Positions 34,660 to 43,338 of a DNA stretch of 64,000 bases are shown in pieces. A program made the position numbers and the translations under genes. The first letter of the stretch is position 1. Each line of letters starts with the position of its first letter. The DNA comes from Kutzneria chonburiensis (lineage in GTDB: Bacteria > Actinomycetota > Actinomycetes > Mycobacteriales > Pseudonocardiaceae): NCBI RefSeq assembly GCF_028622115.1, contig NZ_CP097263.1, forward strand, positions 3,596,001 to 3,660,000. The letters run 5' to 3'. The notes under the pieces are model-generated. The model was not told where the DNA came from. It saw nothing but the letters and a program-made list of their open reading frames with translations, and did no database searches.

Positions 34660-34677
34660 TGACTTGACTTCATGTCA
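34660..34677. promoter_or_regulatory. azoR operator copy 2
   Basis: The identical 18-base sequence repeats 41 bases further on (about four helical turns). Here the dyad is perfect, TTGAC-TTCAT-GTCAA. On the minus strand it contains TTGACA, a consensus -35. Confidence 0.6.
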
Positions 34678-34699
34678 AATACTGCGTCAGGCGTCACAC

Positions 34700-34782
34700 C
34701 CCCGCGAGTCCCGCCCACAGTCACACCGAATGCCTGAAACGGATTCGGCATTTCGGTATGACGCTAAGCGGGACTCGCGGGG
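34700..34782. repeat. 83-base nested palindrome
   Basis: Outer arms CCCCGCGAGTCCCGC (34700-34714) and GCGGGACTCGCGGGG (34768-34782) are perfect. Inner arms at 34720-34734 and 34747-34762 (ACCGAATGCC against GGCATTTCGGT) pair with one bulge. It begins one base after the stop of the gene at 34784. It could be a terminator, but the length and nesting suggest a repeated palindromic element. Confidence 0.65.
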
Positions 34783-34783
34783 T

Positions 34784-35227
34784 TCAGGAGAGCTGGTAGC
34801 AGATCTCGGTCCAGACCTTGGCCGGATCGTCGTCGTGCGGGCCGTAGACCTCCCACCGAACACCCGTCCGGGACAGATTTTCCTTGGCACACCAGGCGAT
34901 TACGGCATCGTGGGCGGCGCCGAGCTCGGCGTACGATCCATAGTGGACGGTCATGGCCACGCGGCCGGCCGGCAGGCTCGACGAGACCACATTGCCGGTG
35001 AGTGGGCACGGCTGCGTCAGCTCGACACCGACCTCGACCCGAGGCGTGTCGTCCAGGTAGAGCATGACGTTGCGGCAGCCGCGGTGGATGTCGGCGGCCC
35101 GCAGACAGGCCCAGACCTCGTCCAGCATGGGCTTCCACAGTGCCGGAAATTCCCGCCATGTCGTGGTCGCGGCGACCACGGCCGTCGGCCTGGCCTCGAC
35201 GTTGCGCACGGTCACGGCGTGCTTCAT
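34784..35227 (-). CDS. GyrI-like / effector-binding domain protein
   Basis: This 147-residue single-domain protein shows NVMLYLDDTPRVEVGVEL, SLPAGRVAMTVHYGSYAEL and VRWEVYGPHDD, followed by TEICYQL. This is the AraC effector-binding/GyrI-like fold that binds small hydrophobic or cationic ligands. Here it stands alone without a DNA-binding domain. It is divergent from the ICMT-like gene. Confidence 0.8.
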   Translation of the reverse strand: MKHAVTVRNVEARPTAVVAATTTWREFPALWKPMLDEVWACLRAADIHRGCRNVMLYLDDTPRVEVGVELTQPCPLTGNVVSSSLPAGRVAMTVHYGSYAELGAAHDAVIAWCAKENLSRTGVRWEVYGPHDDDPAKVWTEICYQLS

Positions 35228-35261
35228 GCGCCCATGCTAGGACCGGTTCTACGGTGTCGGA

Positions 35262-35831
35262 ATGGTCGTCGTGTTGTGGGTCGTCGTGGCGCTGTGGGCG
35301 CTCGGCGAAATCGGGCTCCAGCTCACCCAGCTGCTGCGGAGCAAGCGCACCAAAACGCGCGAATGGGGCAGCTACGGCGGAATCGCGGTGACCGCCGCGC
35401 TCGCGGTGGTGGCGGCGTCGCTGCTGCGCCGGACACTGCCGGCGCTGGACTTCTTCCCCGTCCGCGAACCGGGCTGGCTGGTGGCCGCCACCATCCTGAT
35501 CGCGCTCGGCGGCGGGTTCCGGCTGTGGTCGATCGCCACGCTCGGCCGGTATTTCCGGGCGGTGGTGCACATCCAGGAGGACCACCACGTGGTCCGCACC
35601 GGCCCGTACCGGGTGCTGCGGCATCCCTCGTACACCGGACTGCTGGTGGCAACGCTGGGGCTTGCGCTGCTGCTGGGCAACTACGCCTCGACGGTCGCCT
35701 TCGAGCTGCTGGTGATCGTCGGCATGCTGTACCGGATCCACGTCGAGGAGCGCATGCTGCTCGACGGGCTCGGCGAGGACTACGCCGCATACATGCGCGA
35801 GACCAGCCGACTCATCCCGGGTGTCTGGTGA
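35262..35831 (+). CDS. Isoprenylcysteine carboxyl methyltransferase (ICMT) family membrane protein
   Basis: This 189-residue integral membrane protein has four to five hydrophobic segments. The signature TGPYRVLRHPSYTG is at about 113-126, with the following RIHVEERMLL and a GEDYAAYM end. This is the ICMT/PEMT SAM-binding pattern. Bacterial members methylate unknown lipophilic substrates. The start ATG has no clear RBS; a -10-like TACGGT lies ten bases upstream, so leaderless translation is possible. Confidence 0.85.
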   Translation: MVVVLWVVVALWALGEIGLQLTQLLRSKRTKTREWGSYGGIAVTAALAVVAASLLRRTLPALDFFPVREPGWLVAATILIALGGGFRLWSIATLGRYFRAVVHIQEDHHVVRTGPYRVLRHPSYTGLLVATLGLALLLGNYASTVAFELLVIVGMLYRIHVEERMLLDGLGEDYAAYMRETSRLIPGVW

Positions 35832-35891
35832 GTTGAGGGTTTCCGCCGAGATGCCCAGCTGAATTCGGGAAAAGCCTCATAAAGGAGTTCA

Positions 35892-35942
35892 ATGACACAC
35901 TTGAAGGGTGGAAATCGACGAACTCAGCGCCCACATCACTGA
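35892..35942 (+). other. Short upstream ORF with strong RBS
   Basis: AAAGGAG (35881-35887) stands four bases before an ATG that opens a 16-residue frame (MTHLKGGNRRTQRPHH). It overlaps the GTG start of the next gene in another frame. It may be a leader ORF, or the RBS may serve the downstream gene by coupling. Confidence 0.3.
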
Positions 35943-36324
35943 CACGTACGCCGGCGTGCGCGTCCTGACGCACGCCGGCGACTCCTTCTTCCTCTACGAC
36001 CCCGACGGCGACCTGCCGCCGCAGCGGCAGCAGCCGTTCGTCACGATCGTCACCGGCGACCACTACGAGGCCGACTCGCAGCTCGACCGGGACGGCGCGT
36101 ACCGGGTCAACATCGGTCTGACCAAAGCGGGTTACGCCGCGGTGATCGGTCAGTCCACTGTGGACGACTACACGCCTCGGGACACGCTGCTGCCCCACCC
36201 GACCTACGCCGGCCAGCACTGGATTTGCGTCGTCAATCCCGGGCCGCGCACCGACGACACCGTGCGGAAGCTGATCGCCGACGCCTACGAGTTCGCCGTC
36301 CGCAAGCACACCAACCGGCGTTAG
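35908..36324 (+). CDS. DUF6194 family protein
   Basis: The product is 138 residues. FFLYDPDGDLP, FVTIVTGDHYEADSQLDRDGAYRVNIG and PHPTYAGQHWICVVNPGP match the DUF6194 pattern common in actinomycetes. No function is established. The GTG start at 35908 has no RBS at normal distance; the good RBS at 35881 feeds a short overlapping ORF instead. It is convergent with the P450 gene, one base away. Confidence 0.8.
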   Translation: MEIDELSAHITDTYAGVRVLTHAGDSFFLYDPDGDLPPQRQQPFVTIVTGDHYEADSQLDRDGAYRVNIGLTKAGYAAVIGQSTVDDYTPRDTLLPHPTYAGQHWICVVNPGPRTDDTVRKLIADAYEFAVRKHTNRR

Positions 36325-36325
36325 C

Positions 36326-37525
36326 TCACCACTGCACCGGCAGGCTCCGCAGCCCGTAGATGATGGCGGAGTTCTTGAACTCCGACAGCGGCAGCGGCGC
36401 CGACAGGCGCAGGCCCGGGATCCGGCGCAGCAGCGTGGTCAGCGCGATCTGCAACTCGATCCGGGCCAGCTGCTGGCCGAGGCACTGGTGCGGGCCGAAG
36501 CCGAACCCCAGGTGCGTGCGGGCCTGCCGGGCGAGGTCGACGCTGTCCGGCTGAGGAAACACGTCCTCGTCCCGGTTGCCCGACTGGATCGCGGCGACCA
36601 GCCACTCCCCCGCCTTCACCTCGGCCCCGGCGACCGTGACGTCCTCGGTGGCCCGCCGCAGCAGGCCGAACTGGATCACCGTCAGGTAGCGCAGCAGCTC
36701 CTCGACGGCGGTGGCCGGATCGGCCTGCAACGCGGCCAGCTGGTCCGGATTCTCCAGCAGCAGGGCCGTGCTCAGCGAGATCATGTTGGCCGTGGTCTCG
36801 TGCCCGGCGATCAGCAGCGTGGCGCCGATGGTGACCAGCTCGGCCCTGGTCAGCGGCTGGTCGGTGGCGTTGCCACGGGCGATCAGCCGGCTCAGCAGGT
36901 CGTCCGCCGGCGCGACCACCCGCTGGTCGATCAACCCGCCGATGTAGTCGGAAATCCGCTGCCACGCCTCGGCGCCGCCGCTGCGGTTGGTCTCGATCGA
37001 CAGCAGCAGCTCGCTGTCGCGCTGGAACTCGTCCCGGTCGGCGTAGGGCACGCCGAGCATCTCGCAGATCACCAGCGACGGGATCGGCAACCCGAAGTCC
37101 CGCACCAGATCGGCGCTCGTGCCCGTCAGCATGGCGTCGATGTGCTCGTCGGTGATGCGCTGGATGTAGGGGCGCAGGGCTTCCATGCGTCGCACGGTGA
37201 ACTCGCCGATCAGCAGCCGGCGCAGGCGGGCGTGGTCCTCGCCGTCCAGCTGGATGATCTGCCCCGGGTCGGGTTCGCTGAAGTCGTAGCCCGACAGCAT
37301 GTGCTGCGAGCTCGCGGCCCACGAGCTCAGCCGCCGATCCGAGAGCACCGCGCGGGCATCCTCGTACCGGCTGACCAGCACCGCGTCCACACCGGCCGGG
37401 CAGCGCACCGTCGCAACGGGCTCCTCCGCGCGCAGGCGGACGTAGGCCGGATCCGGGTCGAAGGGGCACTTCTCCGTGCGCTGGTTCGGAAAGGCGGGCA
37501 CATCGACCGGGCGAGTAGTCGTCAC
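36326..37525 (-). CDS. Cytochrome P450
   Basis: The 399-residue enzyme has the oxygen-activating AGHETTANM, the K-helix ExxR EELLR, and the haem loop FGFGPHQCLGQQLARIEL with the ligand Cys. The frame extends to 37585, but that would overlap the divergent cyclophilin start. GTG 37525 gives the usual length; TATCTC about ten bases upstream suggests leaderless translation. It belongs to the broad CYP105/107-like group used in secondary metabolism and xenobiotic oxidation. No ferredoxin gene is adjacent. Confidence 0.87.
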   Translation of the reverse strand: MTTTRPVDVPAFPNQRTEKCPFDPDPAYVRLRAEEPVATVRCPAGVDAVLVSRYEDARAVLSDRRLSSWAASSQHMLSGYDFSEPDPGQIIQLDGEDHARLRRLLIGEFTVRRMEALRPYIQRITDEHIDAMLTGTSADLVRDFGLPIPSLVICEMLGVPYADRDEFQRDSELLLSIETNRSGGAEAWQRISDYIGGLIDQRVVAPADDLLSRLIARGNATDQPLTRAELVTIGATLLIAGHETTANMISLSTALLLENPDQLAALQADPATAVEELLRYLTVIQFGLLRRATEDVTVAGAEVKAGEWLVAAIQSGNRDEDVFPQPDSVDLARQARTHLGFGFGPHQCLGQQLARIELQIALTTLLRRIPGLRLSAPLPLSEFKNSAIIYGLRSLPVQW

Positions 37526-37544
37526 GTGAGATAGCTTGCCAGCC

Positions 37545-38201
37545 ATGAAGTCACGCATCGCTGCTCTGATCGGGTCGGTGCTCATCGCCGCGCTGGTTCT
37601 GCCTGTTCAGGCAGCGGCGAGCGGTTTTCCCTTGACGCACTGCACCTTCACTCCTACGCCGGACAACCCTGCCGCCAGGCCGGTGCTGCGACCCGTGCCG
37701 ATCGCACCCACCGTCGGCACGTTCGACGTGACGTTCCACTTCAACTACGGGCCCGTGACCGTGCGGCTCAACCGGGCCGGCGCCGCCCCGTGCGCCGTGC
37801 AGAACCTGATCAGCCTGGTGGCGCAGCGGTTCTACGACCACAGCCAATGCTGGCGGCTGACCGACAGCGAGCGGCTCGGCGTGCTCCAGTGCGGCGACAT
37901 CTACGAGGTGGAGAAGGGCGGTCCGGGCTACAAGTTCCCGGACGAGACCGACGGCACCGAGACGTACGGGCGGGGCACGATCGCCATGGGCAACCAGGGG
38001 CCCGGCACCAACGGCAGCGAGTGGTTCATCGTGCACTCGTTCGCGCACATCCCGACCAACTACTCGGTGATGGGCACCGTGATCAGGGGCATGGACGTGC
38101 TGGACCGGATCGTGGCCGCCGGCATCATCCCCAGCGAGCGTGGCCCGCGCGACGGCGCGCCGGCCCAGCCCGTCAAGATCCTTCGCGGCACGCTCGGCTA
38201 G
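37545..38201 (+). CDS. Secreted cyclophilin-type peptidyl-prolyl isomerase
   Basis: The product has 218 residues, with a signal peptide (1-25, ending VQAAAS). The cyclophilin domain shows GPVTVRLNRAGAAP, RFYDHSQCWRL, GRGTIAMGNQGPGTNGSEWFI and NYSVMGTVIRGMDVLDRI. It probably assists folding of exported proteins. The equivalents of the active-site Arg and Phe are not both obvious; SQCWRL replaces the usual FHRV. The 3' end overlaps the convergent PPK2 gene by four bases. Confidence 0.9.
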   Translation: MKSRIAALIGSVLIAALVLPVQAAASGFPLTHCTFTPTPDNPAARPVLRPVPIAPTVGTFDVTFHFNYGPVTVRLNRAGAAPCAVQNLISLVAQRFYDHSQCWRLTDSERLGVLQCGDIYEVEKGGPGYKFPDETDGTETYGRGTIAMGNQGPGTNGSEWFIVHSFAHIPTNYSVMGTVIRGMDVLDRIVAAGIIPSERGPRDGAPAQPVKILRGTLG

Positions 38202-39124
38202 CGGTGGTCGGCCTCGCCCGTCTCCAGCAGGGTCGAGGCCGCACCCACCACGTTCGGATCCGGCTTGCCGACCACCTCGTGGTCCTTGTCCTCGTAGTCG
38301 ACCAGTGAGAGCACGTGGCGCATCGCCTCGACGCGGGCGCGCTTCTTGTCGTTGCTCTTCACCACGGTCCACGGCGCGTAGTCGGTGTCGGTGGCCCGGA
38401 ACATCGCCACCTTCGCCGCCGTGTAGGCGTCCCAGCGGTCCAGCGACTCCACGTCGTTCGGGCTGAGCTTCCACTGCCGGACCGGATCCACCTGGCGGAT
38501 CAGGAAACGCGTGCGCTGCTCCGCCTGGGAGACCGAGAACCACAGCTTCACCAGCGTCACGCCGTCGTCGACCAGCATCCGCTCGAACGTCGGCGCCTGG
38601 TGGATGAAGCGGCTGTACTGCTCGTCCGTGCAGTAGCCCATGACGCGTTCCACGCCGGCGCGGTTGTACCAGGAGCGGTCCAGCAGCACGATCTCGCCCG
38701 CCGTCGGCAGGTGGTTGACGTAGCGCTGGAAGTACCACTGGCCCATCTCGCGCTCGGTCGGCTTGTCCAGCGCCACCACCCTCGCCCCACGGGGGTTGAG
38801 GTGCTCGGTGAACCGCTTGATCGTGCCGCCCTTGCCCGCCGCGTCCCGCCCTTCACAGGCGATGACCATGCGGCTGCCGGTCTCCTTGATCCAGTACTGC
38901 ATCTTCAGCAGCTCGATCTGCAGCAGCCGCTTGACCAGGTCGTACTCCTCCCGGCTCAGACGGCTGTCGTACGGGTAGTTCTCCCGCCAGGTGTCCACCA
39001 CCGTGCCGTCCGGGCGGAGCAGGATCGGGTCGTCGCCGTCCTCGTACTCCACGACCATCTCGTCGTGCTGCAGTTCCGGGAACCGGGCCAGGACCTCCGG
39101 CGATTGCTGAATCACCGCCCACAC
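38198..39124 (-). CDS. ppk2: Polyphosphate kinase 2
   Basis: This 308-residue PPK2 class I enzyme moves phosphate between polyphosphate and nucleoside diphosphates. Walker A is EGRDAAGKGG, and the lid and Walker B region read PTEREMGQWYFQRYV and LLDRSWYNRAG. The start is GTG 39124, with no clear RBS. Upstream are two small dyads and an AT-rich stretch shared with the divergent LAL regulator. Confidence 0.94.
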   Translation of the reverse strand: MWAVIQQSPEVLARFPELQHDEMVVEYEDGDDPILLRPDGTVVDTWRENYPYDSRLSREEYDLVKRLLQIELLKMQYWIKETGSRMVIACEGRDAAGKGGTIKRFTEHLNPRGARVVALDKPTEREMGQWYFQRYVNHLPTAGEIVLLDRSWYNRAGVERVMGYCTDEQYSRFIHQAPTFERMLVDDGVTLVKLWFSVSQAEQRTRFLIRQVDPVRQWKLSPNDVESLDRWDAYTAAKVAMFRATDTDYAPWTVVKSNDKKRARVEAMRHVLSLVDYEDKDHEVVGKPDPNVVGAASTLLETGEADHR

Positions 39125-39165
39125 ATACGCCAGCCGAACGAACGCGGGGTTACACGGCGGTTGAT

Positions 39166-39181
39166 TTCAGTTGCCACTGAA
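39166..39181. promoter_or_regulatory. Palindrome in the ppk2-LAL divergent region
   Basis: TTCAGT-TGCC-ACTGAA, six-base perfect arms. A second dyad, TTCAC-CGAT-GTGAA, lies at 39208-39221. Both fall in the AT-rich gap between the divergent genes. Confidence 0.4.
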
Positions 39182-39207
39182 GTAATAGTGCTTTTATTCG
39201 ACATGGG

Positions 39208-39221
39208 TTCACCGATGTGAA
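39208..39221. promoter_or_regulatory. Second palindrome in the ppk2-LAL region
   Basis: TTCACCGATGTGAA has five-base perfect arms. Its binder is unknown. Confidence 0.35.
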
Positions 39222-39309
39222 TCGGCGGAGCCCCGGCGGCCCGGGCCTCGGTGCGGCTCGTGGCGGCCTGGCATAGCCTGCAAGCAGGGAAAACCGCGAG
39301 GGAGAGTTC

Positions 39310-41928
39310 GTGGCGCTGGGTGAGCGGGAGTCGGAACGCGAGCGGTTGGCCGGGCTGGTCGGGGGAATCCGCGACCGGGGCGGGGCGCTGGTGGTCCGGG
39401 GCGAGGCGGGCATCGGGAAGTCGGCGCTGCTGGCGGAGATCGAAGCGCCGGGGGTGAGGGTGCTGGCGGCGGTGGGGGTTGAGGCGGAGCACAGCCTGCC
39501 CTACGCGGGCCTGCACCAACTGCTGTTCCCGCTGCGCCAAGGGATCGACGCCCTGCCGAAGACGCAACGAGAAGCGCTGGCGACGGCACTGGGGCTGGCG
39601 GACGGCCCACGCCCGGAGATCTACCTGGTGGGCATGGCGGTGCTGAACCTGCTGGCGGAAGCGGGAGAACCGCTGCTGCTGATCGTGGACGACGCGCACT
39701 GGCTGGATCCGAACAGCCAAGACGTGCTGGCCTTCGTGGCCCGCCGACTGGAATCGGAGCCGATCGCCCTGGTGGCGGCGGTGCGTGACGGCGAGCCGTC
39801 GCGGTTGACCACGGCGAATCTGCCGACGATGACACTGGGGCCGCTGTCGGACGAAGCGGCGCGGGAATTGCTGGCGGATGTACCGCCCGGGCAACGGGAG
39901 CGGGTGCTGAAAGCGGCGCGCGGCAATCCGCTGGCGCTGAAGGAGCTGTCCCGGGGTGATGCGTCGACGAGCGTGGAGCAGACGTTCGCGAACCGGGTGC
40001 GGGCGCTGCCGGCGGGCACGAGGACGTTCCTGCTGACCGCGGCGGTGAATGACACGAATGAGCTTGCCGAAGCGCTGGACGCCACGAAAGCGGACTTGGT
40101 GGCGTTGGGGCCGGCGCTGGACGAGAACCTGATCACGATCACGCACGACACGCTGGCCTGGCGGCACCCGCTGCTGCGCACGGCGATCGTCAAGGACGCG
40201 GAGCCGCAGGAACGCCAACGGGCGCACCAGGCCCTGGCCGACACGATCACCGATCCGGACCGGCGGATCTGGCACCGTGCGGCGGCGACCACGGGCCCGG
40301 ACGAGGAGATCGCGGCCGAACTGGTGAAGTCGGCCAAGCGCACGGAACGCCGGGGTGGCGTCGACGCGACGGTGCGGCTGCTCGAACGGGCCGCGAAACT
40401 GACCAAGGATCCGGCCGGCCGCGCGGAGTTGCTACTCAAGGCGGCCGGCGGCGCCGTCGAGACGGGCAACCGGGAGCTGGCGGAACGTCTGCTGCGAGAG
40501 GCGTCGGCCGAGGACCTCACGCCGAACCAGCGAGCGGTCGCCCGCTGGCTGCCGACCAATCTCGACGACGGCCTGCGGGACGAGGTGTCCAGTCCGGGCG
40601 ACGTCGCCGACCTGGCGATCAGCGTACTGGCCGACGGCGATCTCGACCTGGCGATGCAGATCCTGTGGGGCGCGGCCATGCGCTGCTTCTGGATCGAGCC
40701 CGGCATGGCCGACCGCCGCCGCCTGACCAAAGCAGCCGACGCCATGCCGCTCGACCGCCACGACCCGCGCGTGGTCGCGATCAACGCCTACGTGACTCCG
40801 CTCGAACGCGGCGAGTCCGTGCTGGCCGATCTCACCGCGCTGGCCGGCGAGACCGACCGCGACGCGCAGGTGGACCGCTTTCTGGGCAGCGCCGCGATGC
40901 TGACCGGCGCCTTCGATCTGGCGGCCCGGTTCTCCGCCAGCGCCCAACCCGGCCTGCGGGCCCAGGGCCGTCTCGCCTTCCTGGCCCGCGCGTTGGGCGT
41001 GCAGGCGTGGAGCTGCGTCCGCCTCGGCGATCTCGCCACCGCCATGGCCGCCGCTGAAGAGGGCCAACGGCTGGCAATCGAGACGTCACAGCACTACATC
41101 CACGGCCTGACGCTCGCCACTCAAGCCGAGATCGCCGCTTTGCGCGGCGACTATGCTCTGGCCGAAAGCCTTGCCACGCAAGCGGAAAGCATCGGCCTCT
41201 CGGCCGGCGCGCGGCCGGTGCTGGCCACCGTCCAGCTGGCCCGCGGCATCGCCGCGCTGGGTGAGGGACGGCACGCCGACGCGTTCGCGAACCTCATGCG
41301 GCTCAACGATCCCGCAGACCCCGCGTACCAGGTTGCCTTGCGCTGCTATGCGATCGCCGAGCTGACCGAGGCCGCGGTGCGCTGTGATCAGCTCGGCGTG
41401 GTCCGGGAACTGGTGCAGGAGTACGAGATGCACGCGATGGCGTCGCCCTCGCCGGCGCTCCACAGTGGACTCCGCCATGCCCGCGCCGTGCTCGCGGCCG
41501 ACAACGAGGCGGAGAAGCTGTTCCGGGCCGCGCTGGACGTCGAGACCTGGCCGCTCGAACGCAGCCGAACCCAGCTCGCCTACGGGGAATGGTTGCGCCG
41601 GCAACGACGTCCCGCCGATTCGCGCCCGCACCTGCGCGCCGCCCGCGAGACGTTCGACGCGCTGGGCGTGACGGCGTGGGCCGAGCGGGCCCGCCGCGAG
41701 CTGCGCGCGGCCGGCGAGACCAGCCCGGACCAGCCCACCGACCGGGTCGGCGACCTGACACCCCATGAGCTGAACATCGCTCGGCTGGCCGCCGAGGGCT
41801 TGACGAACCGGGAGATCGGGCAGCAGCTTTATCTCTCACACCGGACCGTGAGCACGCACCTGCACCGCATCTTCCCCAAGCTCGGGATCACCTCCCGCAC
41901 CGAACTGCGAGAGGTGCTCGGGCCATGA
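39310..41928 (+). CDS. LAL-type LuxR family transcriptional regulator
   Basis: The 872-residue protein starts at GTG with GGGAGAG upstream. The ATPase domain is intact: Walker A RGEAGIGKSALL and Walker B LLLIVDDAHWLD. A long helical-repeat region follows. The C-terminal LuxR helix-turn-helix reads LTPHELNIARLAAEGLTN and REIGQQLYLSHRTVSTHLHR. Such MalT-like regulators often activate linked metabolic genes. The next gene, a Tat-exported hydrolase 96 bases on, is the nearest candidate target. Confidence 0.92.
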   Translation: MALGERESERERLAGLVGGIRDRGGALVVRGEAGIGKSALLAEIEAPGVRVLAAVGVEAEHSLPYAGLHQLLFPLRQGIDALPKTQREALATALGLADGPRPEIYLVGMAVLNLLAEAGEPLLLIVDDAHWLDPNSQDVLAFVARRLESEPIALVAAVRDGEPSRLTTANLPTMTLGPLSDEAARELLADVPPGQRERVLKAARGNPLALKELSRGDASTSVEQTFANRVRALPAGTRTFLLTAAVNDTNELAEALDATKADLVALGPALDENLITITHDTLAWRHPLLRTAIVKDAEPQERQRAHQALADTITDPDRRIWHRAAATTGPDEEIAAELVKSAKRTERRGGVDATVRLLERAAKLTKDPAGRAELLLKAAGGAVETGNRELAERLLREASAEDLTPNQRAVARWLPTNLDDGLRDEVSSPGDVADLAISVLADGDLDLAMQILWGAAMRCFWIEPGMADRRRLTKAADAMPLDRHDPRVVAINAYVTPLERGESVLADLTALAGETDRDAQVDRFLGSAAMLTGAFDLAARFSASAQPGLRAQGRLAFLARALGVQAWSCVRLGDLATAMAAAEEGQRLAIETSQHYIHGLTLATQAEIAALRGDYALAESLATQAESIGLSAGARPVLATVQLARGIAALGEGRHADAFANLMRLNDPADPAYQVALRCYAIAELTEAAVRCDQLGVVRELVQEYEMHAMASPSPALHSGLRHARAVLAADNEAEKLFRAALDVETWPLERSRTQLAYGEWLRRQRRPADSRPHLRAARETFDALGVTAWAERARRELRAAGETSPDQPTDRVGDLTPHELNIARLAAEGLTNREIGQQLYLSHRTVSTHLHRIFPKLGITSRTELREVLGP

Positions 41929-42024
41929 CGTATGCCGCGTACGTCATCTGACGGTCGCCCGCGGCCGGAGCCGGTCACTAGCGTCGACAACGCAGTGATC
42001 GCCGTTCCCGTCAGGAGTGTTCCG

Positions 42025-43041
42025 ATGATCAGCAGGAGACTGTTCGCGCAGGGCGTCGCCGGAGTCATGGCGGCGGGCACGCTCGCCGCCTGCTCCTCGG
42101 AGAAGGCCGCCGCGCCGGCCGCCGCCCCGACGACTTCGCCTGGCCACACCAAGTTCGCCGCCCTCAAGCAGATCAACGCCGGGCCGCTGAACATCGGCTA
42201 CGCCGAGGACGGGCCGGCCAACGGTCCCGTGGTGTTCCTGCTGCACGGCTGGCCGTACTCGATCCACAGCTACGTCGACGTGGCCCCCATCCTGGCCGCC
42301 GCCGGATATCGGGTCATCGTGCCGTTCCTGCGGGGCTATGGCAGCACGACGTTCCTGAGCGCCGACACCGTCCGAAATGGACAGCAGGCCGCCACCGCCT
42401 CGGACCTCATCGCCCTGATGGACGCGCTGCACGTCGACAAGGCCGTGCTCGGCGGCTACGACTGGGGCAGCCGGACCGCCGGCTGCGTCGCCGCCGTGTG
42501 GCCCGAGCGCGTCAAGGCGGCCGCGCTGGTCAGCGGCTACCTGGTGACCAACCTCAAGGCCCAGCAGCAGCCGCTCACCCCCGTCGCCGAGCGCGGCTGG
42601 TGGTACCAGTACTACTTCAGCACCGATCGCGGCGTCGCCGGCTACCGGCAGAACGTGCACGACTTCAACAAGCTGATCTGGCAGACCGCCTCGCCCGACT
42701 GGAAGTTCTCCGACGCCACGTACGACCAGAGCGCCGAGGCCTTCGCCAACGCCGACCACGTCGCCGTCGTCATCCACAACTACCGTTGGCGGCTCGGGCT
42801 GGCGCAGGGCGAGGCGCAGTACGACGCCGTCGAGCAGAAGCTCCAGGCCGCGCCGCCGATCACCGTGCCGACCATCACCATCGCCAGCGACTTCGACGGC
42901 GCCGCCATGGACGGCAAGGCCTACCGGTCCAAGTTCACCGGCAAGTACGACCACCGGATCCTCAAGGGCATCGGCCACAACGTGCCACAGGAGGACCCGC
43001 AGAGCTTCGCCAAGGCCGTGATCGACGCCGACAAGCTCTGA
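42025..43041 (+). CDS. Tat-exported lipoprotein hydrolase, epoxide-hydrolase / dehalogenase type
   Basis: The product has 338 residues. The N-terminus MISRRLFAQG carries a twin-arginine motif and continues to the lipobox LAAC (Cys23), so it should be a Tat-exported lipoprotein. The alpha/beta fold has HGWPYSIHSY, a nucleophile elbow GGYDWGS with Asp146, and a final GIGHNVPQEDP. An aspartate nucleophile points to epoxide hydrolase or haloalkane dehalogenase rather than esterase. The ATG has AGGAG at the right distance. It lies just after the LAL regulator. Confidence 0.86.
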   Translation: MISRRLFAQGVAGVMAAGTLAACSSEKAAAPAAAPTTSPGHTKFAALKQINAGPLNIGYAEDGPANGPVVFLLHGWPYSIHSYVDVAPILAAAGYRVIVPFLRGYGSTTFLSADTVRNGQQAATASDLIALMDALHVDKAVLGGYDWGSRTAGCVAAVWPERVKAAALVSGYLVTNLKAQQQPLTPVAERGWWYQYYFSTDRGVAGYRQNVHDFNKLIWQTASPDWKFSDATYDQSAEAFANADHVAVVIHNYRWRLGLAQGEAQYDAVEQKLQAAPPITVPTITIASDFDGAAMDGKAYRSKFTGKYDHRILKGIGHNVPQEDPQSFAKAVIDADKL

Positions 43042-43058
43042 GCAGACGGCTCCCCTGA

Positions 43059-43086
43059 CGCGCCGCGGCCTTCGGGTCGCGGCGCG
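43059..43086. terminator. GC-rich hairpin after the lipoprotein hydrolase
   Basis: CGCGCCGCG (43059-43067) pairs with CGCGGCGCG (43078-43086) around a ten-base loop, 17 bases after the stop codon. Confidence 0.55.
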
Positions 43087-43173
43087 CCGCGTTTCCGCCG
43101 ACCAAGCCTCGACGCCGTGCCCCGCCACCCATACCGACCGCCAAATCCCGCGACGCAAGGCCACTGCCCAAGC

Positions 43174-43281
43174 CCCGCCTCGCCCTGGCCTCCCCGCTCT
43201 GTCCCGCCTCGCCCTGGCCTCCCCGCTCTGTCCCGCCTCGCCCTGGCCTCCCCGCTCTGTCCCGCCTCGCCCTGGCCTCCC
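43174..43281. repeat. 29-base tandem repeat, about 3.7 copies
   Basis: Three identical full units (43174-43202, 43203-43231, 43232-43260) and a partial fourth are followed by CCCCT repeats. The unit begins CCCGCCTCGCCCTGGCC. There are no spacers, so it is a VNTR rather than a CRISPR. Confidence 0.85.
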
Positions 43282-43321
43282 CTCCCCTCCCCTCCCCCGC
43301 GCGGTTTTTCGAGCACTTCCT

Positions 43322-43338
43322 CAACTTTCGAATACACT
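43322..43338 (+). promoter_or_regulatory. Promoter and motif of the SMP-30 gene
   Basis: CAACTTTCGA (43322-43331) precedes a -10-like TACACT (43333-43338). The transcription start would fall at ATG 43345, so the mRNA may be leaderless. The same motif recurs at 44116-44125 (CAACTTTCGA) and 44135-44144 (CAACTTACGA), before the HisD-like gene. Confidence 0.4.

Noticed and set aside
43174-43281. CRISPR array
   Set aside because: The 29-base units follow each other directly with no spacers and no cas genes are nearby.
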